In this document: in pieces, positions 38,585 through 50,600 of the stretch
Layout: every line of letters begins with the position of its first letter
Position numbering within the stretch: position 1 is the stretch's first letter
Assembly (NCBI GenBank): GCA_026413225.1
Contig: CM048557.1
Coordinates: forward strand, 2,728,001-2,792,000
DNA length: 64,000 nucleotides
Direction: 5' to 3'
Source of the DNA: Otis tarda
Taxonomy: Eukaryota > Chordata > Aves > Otidiformes > Otididae
The notes under the pieces: generated by a model
Told to the model about the DNA's origin: nothing
Seen by the model: only the letters and a program-made list of their open reading frames with translations
Database searches by the model: none
Made by a program: the position numbers and the translations under genes

Positions 38585-38905
38585 TCAGAGGAATCTCGAC
38601 AGGCCAGACAGCAGGGTTGACAAGACCTTTATAAAGAATCTTACAAAGTTAGCAAAGGGAAGTGCCAAGTCCTGCCCCTGAAGAGAAAAAACCCCGTGCC
38701 CCAGTACAGACTAGGGCCTGAGCAGCTGGAAAGCAGCTTGGCAGAAAAGGTCTTGGGGGTCCATGAGCTGGCAATGGTGCCTTTGCAGCAAAGGCAGCCA
38801 ACAGCCTCCTGGATTGTGTTAGGAGTTGTGTTGCGAGCAGGCTGAGGGAAGTGATGCTTCTTCTTTATTGAGCACTTCTGGGGTCCTCCCCAGTGCAAGA
38901 GAAAG
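38585..38905 (+). mobile_element. CR1 LINE fragment (3' part of ORF2)
   Basis: Sequence such as AAGGGAAGTGCCAAGTCCTG, CCAGTACAGACTAGGGCCTG, GCTGGAAAGCAGCTTGGCAG and GGGTCCATGAGCTGG, ending in GAGGGAAGTGATGCTTC, follows the avian CR1 consensus in the sense direction. It encodes the end of the reverse transcriptase and adjoining region. It is 5'- and 3'-truncated relative to a full element and interrupted by frameshifts. ORFs on the minus strand here are shadows. Boundaries approximate. Confidence 0.85.
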
Positions 38906-41900
38906 TTCTTTTAGTTATCACTTATTCTCAGTTTTTGAGCAACAGAGAAGTTTTTTTGTTAAAACAGTTGGAAGTAAAAGTTTTAAGTACTTCCCCTTTT
39001 AAGCAAGGAGAGATGGGATCTGATGCCCCTCTTGAACTGGAAGTTTAAGTGTTCTGTGAACAGGATAAAATCCAGAATATTGTCTTGGGGCTCCATTACC
39101 ACTATGACAGTCTAGAAAACTCCCCACCCTGTGGGGTGATGCTGAGATATGACTCATTCTGTCTTTTTCTCACAGACACAAGTGATGAACAGACCTAGTT
39201 TCCATAGGGGAGCACATGTGGGCAGTACATTGATCTATTGAGAAACTGCCTTTACATTAGCTTCCTAGAGCTGAAAGATGTTCCTTGTGCCTGTAGAGTT
39301 TTTCTTCTGTTTATTGGAGACCTTTTTTCTCTAAGTCAAAATGATTCATCTTGTAGCTTTGTGGCTGCTTTAAATTCATGGGATGCTTCCCTCACTTTTT
39401 CCTTAGGAAGGATGAGGAGCAGCAGTTGGAACAGTAAGTAGCTTGAGCAGCTGCACCTCTGCCTTCTGCAGAGCAGGGGACGCTTGTGCTGCCCGTGTTG
39501 TGAGGGGCGGGGTGGCAGCAGCCGCTACCATGAGAGGTGCGGGAGGCTGTTGGATCACTGCTGCTCTGTGTGTGTGGTTAAGGAAGGGGTCAAAACATGA
39601 GCTACTGGTGTTGCTAAGAGCTTGGGTCAGGAAGAGTTCCAAATCTCAGACGTGGATTGTAGGCTGCCAGAGTTGGCGAATGTGCTGATGAGTGAATGGT
39701 AAAAGGATGACCACAATGAGCAAACCGGGGTAAAATCACTTCTTCTCTTCAGAGGGTGCGATAAGATGCATCTGCGTGTGAGAGGAATCAGGGCTTTTTA
39801 TCTTCTGGAAGTATGGCATGTTCTTGCAAATAATATTAGGGAGTTCCAGGTACATAAGTGTGCCATTAAAACAAAACGGTATCAATATATTGGGCAAATA
39901 TGAAGCAATCCGAGAGTTGCTCCTTAAATACTGAAGGAAAAGGAAAATACCGCTGCTTTATTTCAAAGATCTTCCTTTGATTCCTACAGAGTATTTAGTA
40001 ATAAAGATTCTGATGTAGGAGCTGGTTGTTACTTGCAGCAGCCATGCCCACGTGTGCCGGTGTGCGTCTTGAAATCGTCACAGGGACGCTGGCAGTCCTT
40101 GTGCTGCTGAGCAGACGTCTCCCACCGTTACTAAGTGCGTGCGCATCTGGAGTTGACATACATCTACAGCACTTCTCAAAGAAATACAGATAGTGAAGAT
40201 AAATAATCCTGTTCTGTTTCTTGCTAGTTCCTACTGTGACAGTTAACTTTGGAGATGGAATATTGCTGTGAAGGGAAGTAGATTATTTCCTTTTTGTAGC
40301 TGTTTTTGGTTCAGTCATTACGCATAGGGACAGTGAGTATCTTCTCAATTACTTCTTAAGGAAACCACACCACAGTTTTCCTCTGTCATTGTGAAATAAG
40401 TGCTTCTAAGATATGAGACACTTCTGATTCAGAAGGTTATGAATTGTTTTTCTTTTAGCATAAATATGTGTGCATGTTGGAGATCGTTACCCCTAGGCAA
40501 GAGTCAACTGAAACTGGTGGTGCTTGTATAAAGAGGTCTTGACTCTCAGATGAGTGCTTGGCAGACGTAGTTGACCTACTTTAGCTCTGACCTTGATTTG
40601 CTCAGAGGTGTTTATGTACTCGTGATCAGCTTTGCTGCATGATTAAGCTAGTCACGTGTCATCTAACTTTTTTTTTTTTTTTGAGGAATGAACAGTAAGA
40701 TTTGGTTTTACTGTCTCATTAGCCTTGTTACAGGGGGTTGGAGACAGATTGAATGCAAGGGAGGGAATCATGAAGGAAGTAGTCCCAAACAGGCTGTGGA
40801 GAGACAATGTCATGTGATGCAATGATAAAGTACCATTTCATTCTCATCTCCAGGAGAATTTAATCAGGAAGTGGACTGCATGGCATTTTTTCAAGTAGGT
40901 CCTTGCAGTACTTTGGCAACAGGCTTGAGCGTCATAAATGGAAGATGTGAACTTTGCTTATATACATGGGTAACTTCTGTGTTCCTTCTCATAGAGGATT
41001 TTTTTGAGCCATTAAACAAATAGTGGCTGGAGGCTGAAAAGACAGTAAAATATTCATTTTTTCAGAATTTTAAGAAAGCCTTGCAACAAAACATTTCTCT
41101 GAACTGTTCACTGTTTATTACAGTGGAGCATGCTGATTTTTGCTCTGATCATTGGGTTGACGTTTTCTTAACTTTAAACTTCATTTCAAGAGACATGCGT
41201 GATTCTTAGCTCCTGTAATGCTAAAATGTAGAACTGGGATGAGCATCTGGGACATGGTAGAGAAAGGGCTGACCTGAAAGGAAATTGAGGATTTTGGTTT
41301 TTATGTAATTTTGTTTTGCTTAAATGGTCAAGATACTTTAGCTGCTTTGAAACCATCAAATATAGATACTTGGTAATAATTTAAAATAGCAGCACAGTAG
41401 AGTGGATACTTGATTTCAAGATTTTTTTTTTTCTGTAAAACTGCTTTGGAATTTTGTTGGGGTTTTTTTTTTTTTTTGAGATGAACAACAAAACAATTTT
41501 TTATGTGTGTGCATTAAAGCACACCAGGGACTTGTGCAGTGTTCTGATTATTAGATTAAAATGCGGACTATTGTCGGCGTTCTTAAAAGGAATGGACTGT
41601 GTTAAACATACAAACTCCCTCCCCCCCGCCCCGTTTTTCTTTTTTAATTCCAGCTCATCCCAACCTTCTGTCTGTGGTCATAGTAAGTGGTCCATTAAAT
41701 TATATTAAGCATTAAAATGTAAGTTCAAGAAGTATGCTTACATACAGAGGTGTTCAGGAACTTTTCAAAGTTAATTGTGGGTGGCTGGGCCAGAAATTTT
41801 AGAAACTCCTTATTTCTAGTACATGCGTTATACAGTGCTTGGGTTTTGTATTGGGCTCCAAGACTGAATCATGGATGCACAGTAACTGGACAGCATAAAA

Positions 41901-42430
41901 AAGTGCCATGGTAGGTAGTTTGGTGTGACAGTACTTTTATCACTGGGCTCATAGGGCTTAGCCACAGGCCACAGTAAGTTTAGCTATAACTAACTTCTGC
42001 ACATCAGCTGAGGTTGAAGATAATGTTCTTGCATCTGAAGCAAGCACACAGAAATGGTCAGTGGCTGTGTTTTAACTGGTGGCTTGTAAATTAAACTGCA
42101 GTAATCTCAAACCACAGTACATAATCAAGTTTATGGTTGTTGGACTACTTTGAGGAAGAGGGATAAAGCAGACAACTAGGAAAAGGCTGATACAGGAAGA
42201 AGGTAAGGTCTAATCTACAAGTAACTGTGTTGGTGTGAATGAAAGCCTTGTAAAATAAACTGTGGTTATGGATTCAATGGCAATTTATAATTTGACTTAA
42301 ATTTGTACTGATTTAGCTTTTGTCAGTGACCTTCTGGTGTCATCTGGCCTTGTAACTTGCCTGTACCAGTATTTCTGCACATTGGCAAATACTTGATTCC
42401 TTTTTCATTTTTGTTGGATGAGATGGATTG

Positions 42431-43467
42431 ATGAGTCCTCAGCAGCAGTTTGGAAGCGCTTCTTCTAGAACAACAACAATCCTCTGTTCACAAGTTGATG
42501 GTGTTAAGACAGTGACTTGCCTGACCTTAGATTTTAAGAGCTGTGATCCTGACTGTTATTACTGTAGCAGGGCCAGAGATTCACTAGAGATAACTGAAAC
42601 TTCTGAAATAAATTCTGAATTTGCTATTCTGGCAGAGCTGAAGAAAATTGTACCATTGACTTTGGATTTTGTGAGGTTTCTTTTGGCTTATAATTCTTAA
42701 CATGCCTACATATGTGATTCAGTAGAATCGGTTATAATGTGGTCATGTTGGCAGAATACTGGTTTGATTTGTGAACTTCTGAGTGTCAGGGGAGCTTGCT
42801 GATCTGTGTAATTGGGAAGTTTTGCTATCATCACAGGTTGGAAAGGCAGTCACAATGTTCACAGATGCATTAACTGGAAAACACTATATCCAAAAGACTT
42901 CAAAGTTTTTTGCAAGAGGCAGACTTAGAAGAGTTTTTAAGTCTTGCATAGTAAGTTTTGCTGGAAAACTAGTTCGTGGCAGAAGTCTGGAAGGGAAGGG
43001 CATCCACTGCAGACCAGCCACTGAGTTTACAGTGTAGCTGGGAGACACAGTTGAGGACTTGATTTATAGTATGGAGTGTGAATTTTGTTTGAAATTTGAA
43101 GCTTGCAGAATAGAACAATGTTTAACCTCCTTTCCTTTGAAAATGCCAGCTGCTATTGCAAGGGAAAATAAAACAGTAAGCCAAGCCCAAACTATCTTAT
43201 TGCTATGGCCACCTTAAAAGTGAGACAGCCAGGTGTGAAGGCATAAGTCTGTCTTTTGCAGGGTAACAGCAGTTTGACTCATTCTGGTAGCGTCTGACAA
43301 CAAATGTGTTCAGATCTGATGATTGTGAGCAGAGAAGTTCTATTCAAAGACCAAAGAATGATGAGCAGGGTCTGAAAAGAAGCAATGCTGAAGAGATTCC
43401 TTCTGTTCCAAAGCTTGGTCCATTGGAGATGCACATCCCAACATCTAACCCTTGTGATGATGGATAA
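42431..43467 (+). other. Cluster of three unexplained ORFs in intron 1 (possible relic of a retrocopy)
   Basis: Three open segments lie on the same strand within 1.05 kb: 42,431-42,700 (about 89 codons), 42,783-43,037 (84 codons) and 43,290-43,467 (about 58 codons, no ATG start, ending at TAA 43,465-43,467). Their amino-acid mix is balanced rather than low-complexity, for example RPKNDEQGLKRSNAEEIPSV in the third. I recognise none of them. They may be a decayed retrocopy, noncoding sequence open by chance, or an unknown exon. They are 145 bp or more upstream of the probable 5'-UTR exon. Confidence 0.25.
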
Positions 43468-43611
43468 AGCTTCTACGCTTTATAAGTACATAAAAATTTG
43501 ATACTTGAGCAGAAAACATCTATTTACTGTTGTAAACTGTGTCTAAAACAATTATTTTAAAGAAACTTGTTTTGAAAGCATTTTTTTAAGCTTGCTTTTC
43601 TTCCCTTTCAG

Positions 43612-43728
43612 GTTTTGCAAGTACTTGACTAATATGAGGCATGGAAGAATTTTAAGGTGATCAGCTGCTTAAGCTGAGCATCATCATCTTTCCCCGGGTG
43701 GATCTAGGCTTCCAAGGCAAGCTTTCAG
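43612..43728 (+). other. BMAL1: Probable 5'-UTR exon of BMAL1
   Basis: A 117-nt stretch lies between a strong acceptor (TTCTTCCCTTTCAG, ending 43611) and a donor CAG|GTAAAA at 43729. It ends in GGCAAGCTTTCAG. It would splice to the first coding exon at 44468, giving a leader ending in ACAATCC before the ATG. It has no long ORF but contains two short uORFs: 43634-43660 (8 codons) and 43641-43655 (4 codons). The exon is inferred from splice signals and from a typical BMAL1 layout with noncoding leader exons. cDNA would confirm it. Confidence 0.6.
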
Positions 43729-44467
43729 GTAAAATCTCTTCTCTTTCACAGCAGATGCCATGTAGTAATGAATAAGCTTTTCACAGGGTTTCTTACACCA
43801 ATATAATTATTTGTAGTCTAAAGGATTAAAATGTGTATGTTTTGGATGAAAAAGCTAATTAGATCTGTTTGTACCTTTGACTAGTCTTCTTAGACCATCA
43901 TTGAGTTATTAGGGGATTTTTATTATTATTGTTTATGAGGTCTGCTGTGGTGGAGGTATTTATTTAGCCTGATTTATTTAGCCTATGGAAATCTTCTGAA
44001 TTCTGTTCCATGAAATTCAGTGGAATTGGAACTCTCAAAGCTTATGAACTTTGATAATAGGATCTGCAGATAGAGAGACACACTGAAACTAGTGTTCCCT
44101 GTCAGTGAAAGACAGACAGAACTTATCCTTTATCTATGTTAGGCAAAAGCAGTTGGCTGGCCAGTTAACGTAAGAGTAAACCTGGTTTAGTTAAAGATCA
44201 TGCTGACAGTTCTTTAAAAACAGTTAAGTAATGTCTTTGGAGAATGAACATGGTTTGTAGACAATATTAATACAACAGTGGCTGGAAAAGGAGAAATTGC
44301 CTGTTAATCTGTTTTATAGCAAGAGGTGCATAACAGAGTTGTGACTTCTGCAGTTTTTAAGAATTCTGAGTTTGAGATTTGTCTTTTTAGCTAAAATTAT
44401 GTAAGTTTCTGCTTCTATTAATGCAGTTGGTTTTTGGTGGTTGTTTTCTGTTTGTTTTTAATGTTAG
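43729..44467 (+). other. BMAL1: BMAL1 intron between leader exon and first coding exon
   Basis: Begins GTAAAA and ends TTAG. It contains a 16-bp imperfect duplication around TTATTTAGCCTGATTTATTTAG (43,966-43,987) and otherwise nothing recognised. Confidence 0.6.
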
Positions 44468-44615
44468 ACAATCCAATGGCAGACCAAAGGATGGACATAT
44501 CTTCTACAATTAGTGACTTTATGTCACCAGACCCTGCTGACTTGATCTCCAGTTCTCTTAGCACTTCAGGAATGGACTGTAATAGGAAAAGAAAGGGAAG
44601 CTCTACAGATTATCA
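44468..44615 (+). CDS. BMAL1: BMAL1 first coding exon (start codon, NLS)
   Basis: Acceptor TTAG at 44464-44467, donor GTAAGT from 44616. Eight 5'-UTR bases precede the ATG at 44476-44478. It encodes residues 1-46 plus two bases of Gln47. Ser17 is present in FMSPDPADL, but residue 21 is Ala, where mammalian BMAL1 has Thr. The basic cluster NRKRKG (36-41) is the nuclear localisation signal described in mouse. Phase 2 at the 3' end. Confidence 0.97.
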
Positions 44616-47600
44616 GTAAGTTGGATTTATCTTGATTTAACATTGCTAAAAAGAGGTTGTAACACAACAATCAAGTTGGGGAAAATAGAAGTGTTTACAG
44701 CAATTTTTAAACAACGTTTTCTTGACAACCTGTGGTAAAGGTTTTAATAAGAAAAAAGTTACTATGCACTAAGAGGAAAGTTAATTAATAATAAAAATAA
44801 GGCCTTCATCTTTGTGCAGCTAGAATGGAGGGCTATCAAATGGGGGGACGGTAAGACTGAGGAAGGAAACCATTGGCTGATGAGGGGGAAAAAAATTAAT
44901 ACTGAAGAAAAGTAGTGTGAAAGTTGATTATCTTGATCATTTACATAGGAAATAGAATGTCTGACTAGTGGGAGGGAAGATAATAAATTTACTGAAAAGC
45001 AGAAGCAAAACTGGGAACTGGGAACTTCTCCTTTTCTTCACCTATTTTTTTTTTGTCTTTTTAATCACTTTTTATCACTGTATTGTCAACCTTTGCCAGA
45101 TGAAGCTATTTTGGTCTCCCAGTTGAATAAGATCATCTGAGTAGTCTCTGGTTTGCAGCAGTAGATCTGATTTAATCAACTGATTTAATCTTGTGTTGAT
45201 CCTTGACTGTAGGGAGACAAAATAAAAACTTTGTTTCTTCTGAATCAGTGGTAGCATGTAGTTTTATTTCAAGAAAGCTGCTTCTCTTCAAGGGAAGCTT
45301 GCTAATAACAGTGCTCAGAAGCACTGTTCAAGCCATAGCTTCTCTCTTGGGGCAGATCTTTGAAATAGAAATCATGCCAACCCTGCTTTAGAATAGTGAA
45401 GGTCATAGTAACGTTTGTCAAATTTCCAAACATTAAATCTCCTCTACACTAGGTACACCAAGACCAACCTACATCACTGTGCAAACCTCATATATTGTGA
45501 CTTCTTCAAAGTCTAGCTGCCGGGTAACTTGTGAATGGGTCTCATCCATTATTAATACAGCTTTGTAGTCCATTTTAATGTAACTTAGTACAAATACAAT
45601 CATTGTGGGCCTTTGGATTGCTGGCAGTTCTTTTTACAGGCAGGAGTAAAATTTTTAATCCATGCTGAGCATGACAATTAAGAATGAGGTTCCCTGTGCA
45701 TAGGACTTCTGTTTTAGGAGAATTTGTGTGCCAAACGTTAAGTACTGTTTAAAGACCGCTAACTTACGGCATATGTACCTTCTCTAATATGCATTTAGTC
45801 TTCCTGAAAAGTACCTGACTCCCTCTAGTTGAATTGACTACTACAAAATTCAGTGAATGGCCTCAATCTTACCAACTTCCTCTTCTTTAGAAAGGATTTC
45901 TCCATCTTTATTCTTCTGAGTAGGAAGCATTGCTCAAGTTCTCTTTTCCAAAAGACAACTGGCTCTTGTAAGTTGTAATTCTGCCCTTTAGGTTGTGTGT
46001 GCATTTTATTAAATATGTGAAAACACTGTTTCCTTGAATCCTAAGTAAAATAAGTTCACAACAGCTGTCATCATACCACAGTTCATGTTGTGTTGCAAAG
46101 GAAATGGTGGCTAGTAAATATTCTTATTTTAAAATAGAACTTAAGGTAGACTTCCTTGATCCCTCCTTTTATATGTATGTATCAGTAAATGTTGTTCAGA
46201 AATGCTACTGTTCAGCTTTTGGTGCCTTTTAACAATTTATCGTTTACATAAATTGTCTGAGTGTCCAGTTTTATGCTTCATTTACCAGTGAAGTCAGGGA
46301 ATAAGGAGGGAAGAACCTGTCTGTTTTGGTGTGGTGGTTCATTACCCGATCTAGTTGGAGATGTACCTGATCTAGTCGGGGTTGTCCCTGCTCCTTGCAG
46401 GGGGGTTGGACTAGATGACTTTTGAAGGTCCCTTCCAACTCTAACCATTCTATGATTCTGTGATTCACCTCTCAAGTACAAGCAAGCATATTGATCAGCT
46501 CTCCGTACCCGCTTCTTTTAAATTCTTTCTCCTGCCACTCCTCCAGGAAACTTCCTGTCCAACCTATTGCTGTCACTTCAGCAAAGGTTGTCTGTTCTCC
46601 ACTGCGGTCTGTTTTAATCAAATGCTGGAATCCAAGACTTCATGCACAGGTTTATAAACAGTTAATTTCTTTTCTTGGGAGTAACGTTTTCAGTTAAAAT
46701 AATATATGATAAGAAAACAAACTATCTTGAAGCATTTGTAACTTAACCTTGTACTTCTCTTTAGATTTTGCTTTCTGGGTTTTTTTTAAGGCTAAAATGA
46801 ATTTTGTCACAACAAGCATCCTGTAGCTAAAAGTGGCATCACAAATGGAGAACTGATGCCTCGTTTCTGTTTCTAAGTCCTGTTCTAGGCCTGCACGCTG
46901 TTCCTTTGTGAGCATCAGAAGTGCTTTGAAACATTGACTTAAGACAGTAACTCTAATGTGCAAATTGAGAGATGAAGAAAACCTTTAGCATTATTCAAAC
47001 TTCTTTTAAAACCTAATTACAAATATAATTGATTTTAAAAGTGCAATGAATAATATATGAAAGACTACCATGTTTATTTTCAAGAAGGCTAATGTCCAAT
47101 GTTGAACAGGAATAACTGTTATGTTAATGGCTAATATGAGAAGACTTTTCATAAGGGTCTTATAAAATGTAGCCTCTTATCATTTTAAAGCTTAGTGGTA
47201 TTTCAGATCACTTTACAGTCTTGAAGTGATGCCAGCAGTTAGTTGCAAACTCTAAAGTTCTGTTTATTATCATATTCCTTATGATATGATGAAGTGTATA
47301 AAGTTCAGAATTAGGGCTTTAGTACTGGCTGAAAGAAAATCTTCATCTGTCTTGCTAGGCAGAATCGAAAACTGAGAAACTTGAGATACTTTTTTTTTTT
47401 TTAATTATTATTTCTGCCTTAGAGTCCTCTGAATTCTCATTTATCTAACCACAAGGGCAACACACAAAGCACAGATCTTTCATTTCTGAAGATGAAACAA
47501 TAGCTCAATGATTTGCATAACACAATTTAAGTTAGTTGTTTTACTAGTTTTTCACATTAAGTGCAATGAACTATGCTGTCTTTTCTTAAAAAGCAGAATT

Positions 47601-50600
47601 ATTCTTTCAGAAAGCAGATCAAATTGAACAAGCTTGTTTCCTTAGAATACATTCACTGCTGTTGTCTTGTTTTCATTGTGCTTTTCATTTCAAATAGAAT
47701 ACAAATTAGCTTGAGGATTTCAACAGAAAATGTGAGACATTATTCTTATTTTCTATATATGGTGTACTTTATTTTTCTTTCCTTTCAGACTTGATGGCTT
47801 TCCTTTTGAGTAAGTATAACTATTTTAATAATCAGTTTCACTTGAAAAAGATGCTTGGTGTTTTTCCTTGCCTTTTCCTCCCCTTTACCTAAAATTTGCA
47901 GATAAAAATTAAACCAGAATAAGCCATGTTTAAGAGTGTCCATTTAAGCACAGCTGTAGAAATTTAGATAAATCAAAGCATTTTCTTCCTAATTCTTTTG
48001 TCTAACAGTGCTGTAGTCTTAGGCTTTCATCTTTTTTCACCAGATGCGGCTATGAAAACCTAGCTTTCCTCTCCTTGTTTCTGTACATACGGTTACGATA
48101 TTAAAATATAATGAGGGGGGATCCTCTTTATTCTTCACGTTTCCTTCCTTAGTTTTTTTTTTTCTTCCTGTTGAGACAAAAGTAACCAATGTAGCTACAT
48201 GGAAAGTTGTATTAATTTAAAATGTACCTGGTTAGTTTCGTACAGTCTCTTCTTATTCTGTTCATGCATTTGGCTGCTTCCAGTGGTTCGTTAGTGTAGA
48301 TTAGTACCATCTCCTACCCCAGAATCAACTACCATATGGCAAACGAAAGTGTAGAACACACAGGCATCGGCACAAAGTAATTCAGGGCAATTTGTGAATT
48401 TTATGCTAGGCACTTTGTTAACTGCCTCTGGTCGAACTTTTAGCTATAGTGTATGCAAGTTAGTAGCCCTATTTCTAATGAAGGCACAAAAAATATCTTC
48501 TTTGATAGATCCTTTTTTTCCCCCTCTAGTTAACTGAAAAATGTTTTTATAACAGATGATGTCTTTGAACTGCAGCATGTTTTACTGTCAAACACATCAA
48601 ACTGTGCCATTTTGCTAGCTCCGAAGGAGACACAACTAATTTAAGAAAATGCTTTAATATTATGAAAACCACAAACTTCTTTAGTCCTTCCAGATTCTCA
48701 CTTTTACATTCTTATTTTTGTATTTAGGATTTAAAGATGACAGAAATACTTTATTCCGATTTTATGATAGTTTGATAACAGTTTCATTCATCTTACTTAA
48801 TTTGTGATATATTACTTTATTCTGTTTCTGCAGGGAAGGTATGGATACAGACAAAGATGACCAACATGGAAGGTACTATTGATACAGTCGCTAAAATGTT
48901 AGTTCCACAGTACTGACACAGGATCCTGTGTGTAGATACATGTTTTCAGTGTCACTGTGGCCTGGTGTCCCAAATTGTTTCTTTACTGGGACAAAGGCTT
49001 AAGGTTATTGAACAAATTTTAAAAGACAAAAAAAGAAACCCAACGCTTTGAGCCACAGTGTTATAAATAATTGTATTTCCCGAAGAAAGGTTAAATAAAT
49101 ACTCGAATTCTTTAAAAATTATTTTAATGAGGATCAGTAGGTATGTAAGATGCATTAAATAAATTGTTTTCAATTTTTTTCAACACTGTAACTTTGTGGT
49201 ACTATTTCTCAACAGATTGGAGTATACAGACCAACAAGGCAGAATAAAAAATGCAAGGTAATACTCTGAACAAATATATTGAAAACAATTGATCTCTTGC
49301 TTTTTGCCATATATGAAATATTTGCATGTTTCTTATCCTAAACATCTTTTTTTCTAGCTTTGGTGTTCTCTTATTTTTCCATGTCTTTGCACTGTTAACA
49401 TTTTTCATGTATAAACTGCATATAGTTTTGTGAAAATGATAACTTGATTTTAGTCACTTCTGTTAACATTAACTTCGAAATTTAAGTCTCTATATGTTTC
49501 TGGTAATGTTACATTCTTAATCTTGTTTCTTTCAAATTCAATAGCAAGTTGTAAATTGTTAACAGTGACTCTTCAATATCGGGAAAATGTAAATAAAAAT
49601 TAAAATAACGTAGTGTTTATCATCATTTTTCCTGGTTAGGAAGAGTTTAGTTCAAATACTTCAAATGGAAAGCTGTAGGATGAGTAGAAGACTTATATTG
49701 CCACAGCAAAAGGTAGTTTTAAATACTTAGTACATTCATATAGTATACTGATTACAAATTCTTAATTGAATGCTTTATTCAATATTTATATACACTGGAA
49801 TTTGCTTATCTATGACCTTTATGATTCCAGTTATGTTTCACTGTACGTGTTAAGAACTAAGTGTTCTACTAAGCAGTAGAAATCCTGTAGATAATTTTGT
49901 ATTGTTTAGTGGATCATTTCAGAACTGAGGATTCAGTGTACTGTGTGGCCAACATTATATGTGTTTTCTGGTAAATTAGAAACGTGTGCTGCAGCCTTGC
50001 CTATTGCTTACAAGTGTTACTCACTCAAACAATGAACATGAAGTGTCTGAAGAATTCTGTATGTGACGGTCTTTTTCATGAGAATAAGAGGGTAACAAAT
50101 TACCAGGAGGAGGTTATTTTGGTGTTTTTGTTATATTGGATTTGGGGATTTTTAAAATATGTAATTATTTTCTCATGCTTTTTCTATTTTTCCTCACCAC
50201 CTTACTTTTTAGGGAGGCTCACAGTCAAATTGAAAAAAGGCGTAGAGATAAAATGAACAGTTTTATAGATGAACTGGCATCTTTGGTACCAACGTGCAAC
50301 GCTATGTCTCGAAAGCTAGATAAACTCACTGTATTGAGAATGGCTGTCCAGCACATGAAAACATTACGTGGTAAGTTCATTGGAGGTGGAGCGGGCACAC
50401 AGAACAGGACTGAAGGAGGATAGCAAAATGGGCTTTCCCCAAAGACATGCTTTTTCTTTCCCTTTCTTGTTCTTTTGCCAAAAAGAAGGAGTAAGTTAAT
50501 ACATTTTGGGAGGACTTCTCTTTTCCTAGCACTTGATGCTGTATGTTCATTTATAGATGACTCATTCATGGTTCAATATCCTGATCTGACTGGGAAGTTT

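Larger units (their letters stand above)
17975..43611 (+). other. BMAL1: Intron 1 of BMAL1 (about 25.6 kb)
   Basis: Between the promoter exon and the 5'-UTR exon at 43,612. I find no coding exon of BMAL1 or of another gene. It holds one clear CR1 fragment (38,585-38,905), long poly-T and G/T-rich tracts, four CACGTG E-boxes (20,297; 27,859; 40,049; 40,653) and several ORFs that look protein-like but match no family I know. Additional noncoding leader exons may be hidden here, since they have no coding signature. Confidence 0.7.

Noticed and set aside
38187..38898. Two minus-strand ORFs (127 and 85 aa) near 38.2-38.9 kb
   Set aside because: The second is the antisense of a CR1 LINE fragment; the first has no support of its own.
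49984..50256. 90-aa ORF overlapping the bHLH exon
   Set aside because: Intron reading into the exon in the wrong frame (SQIEK reads as TVKLKK).
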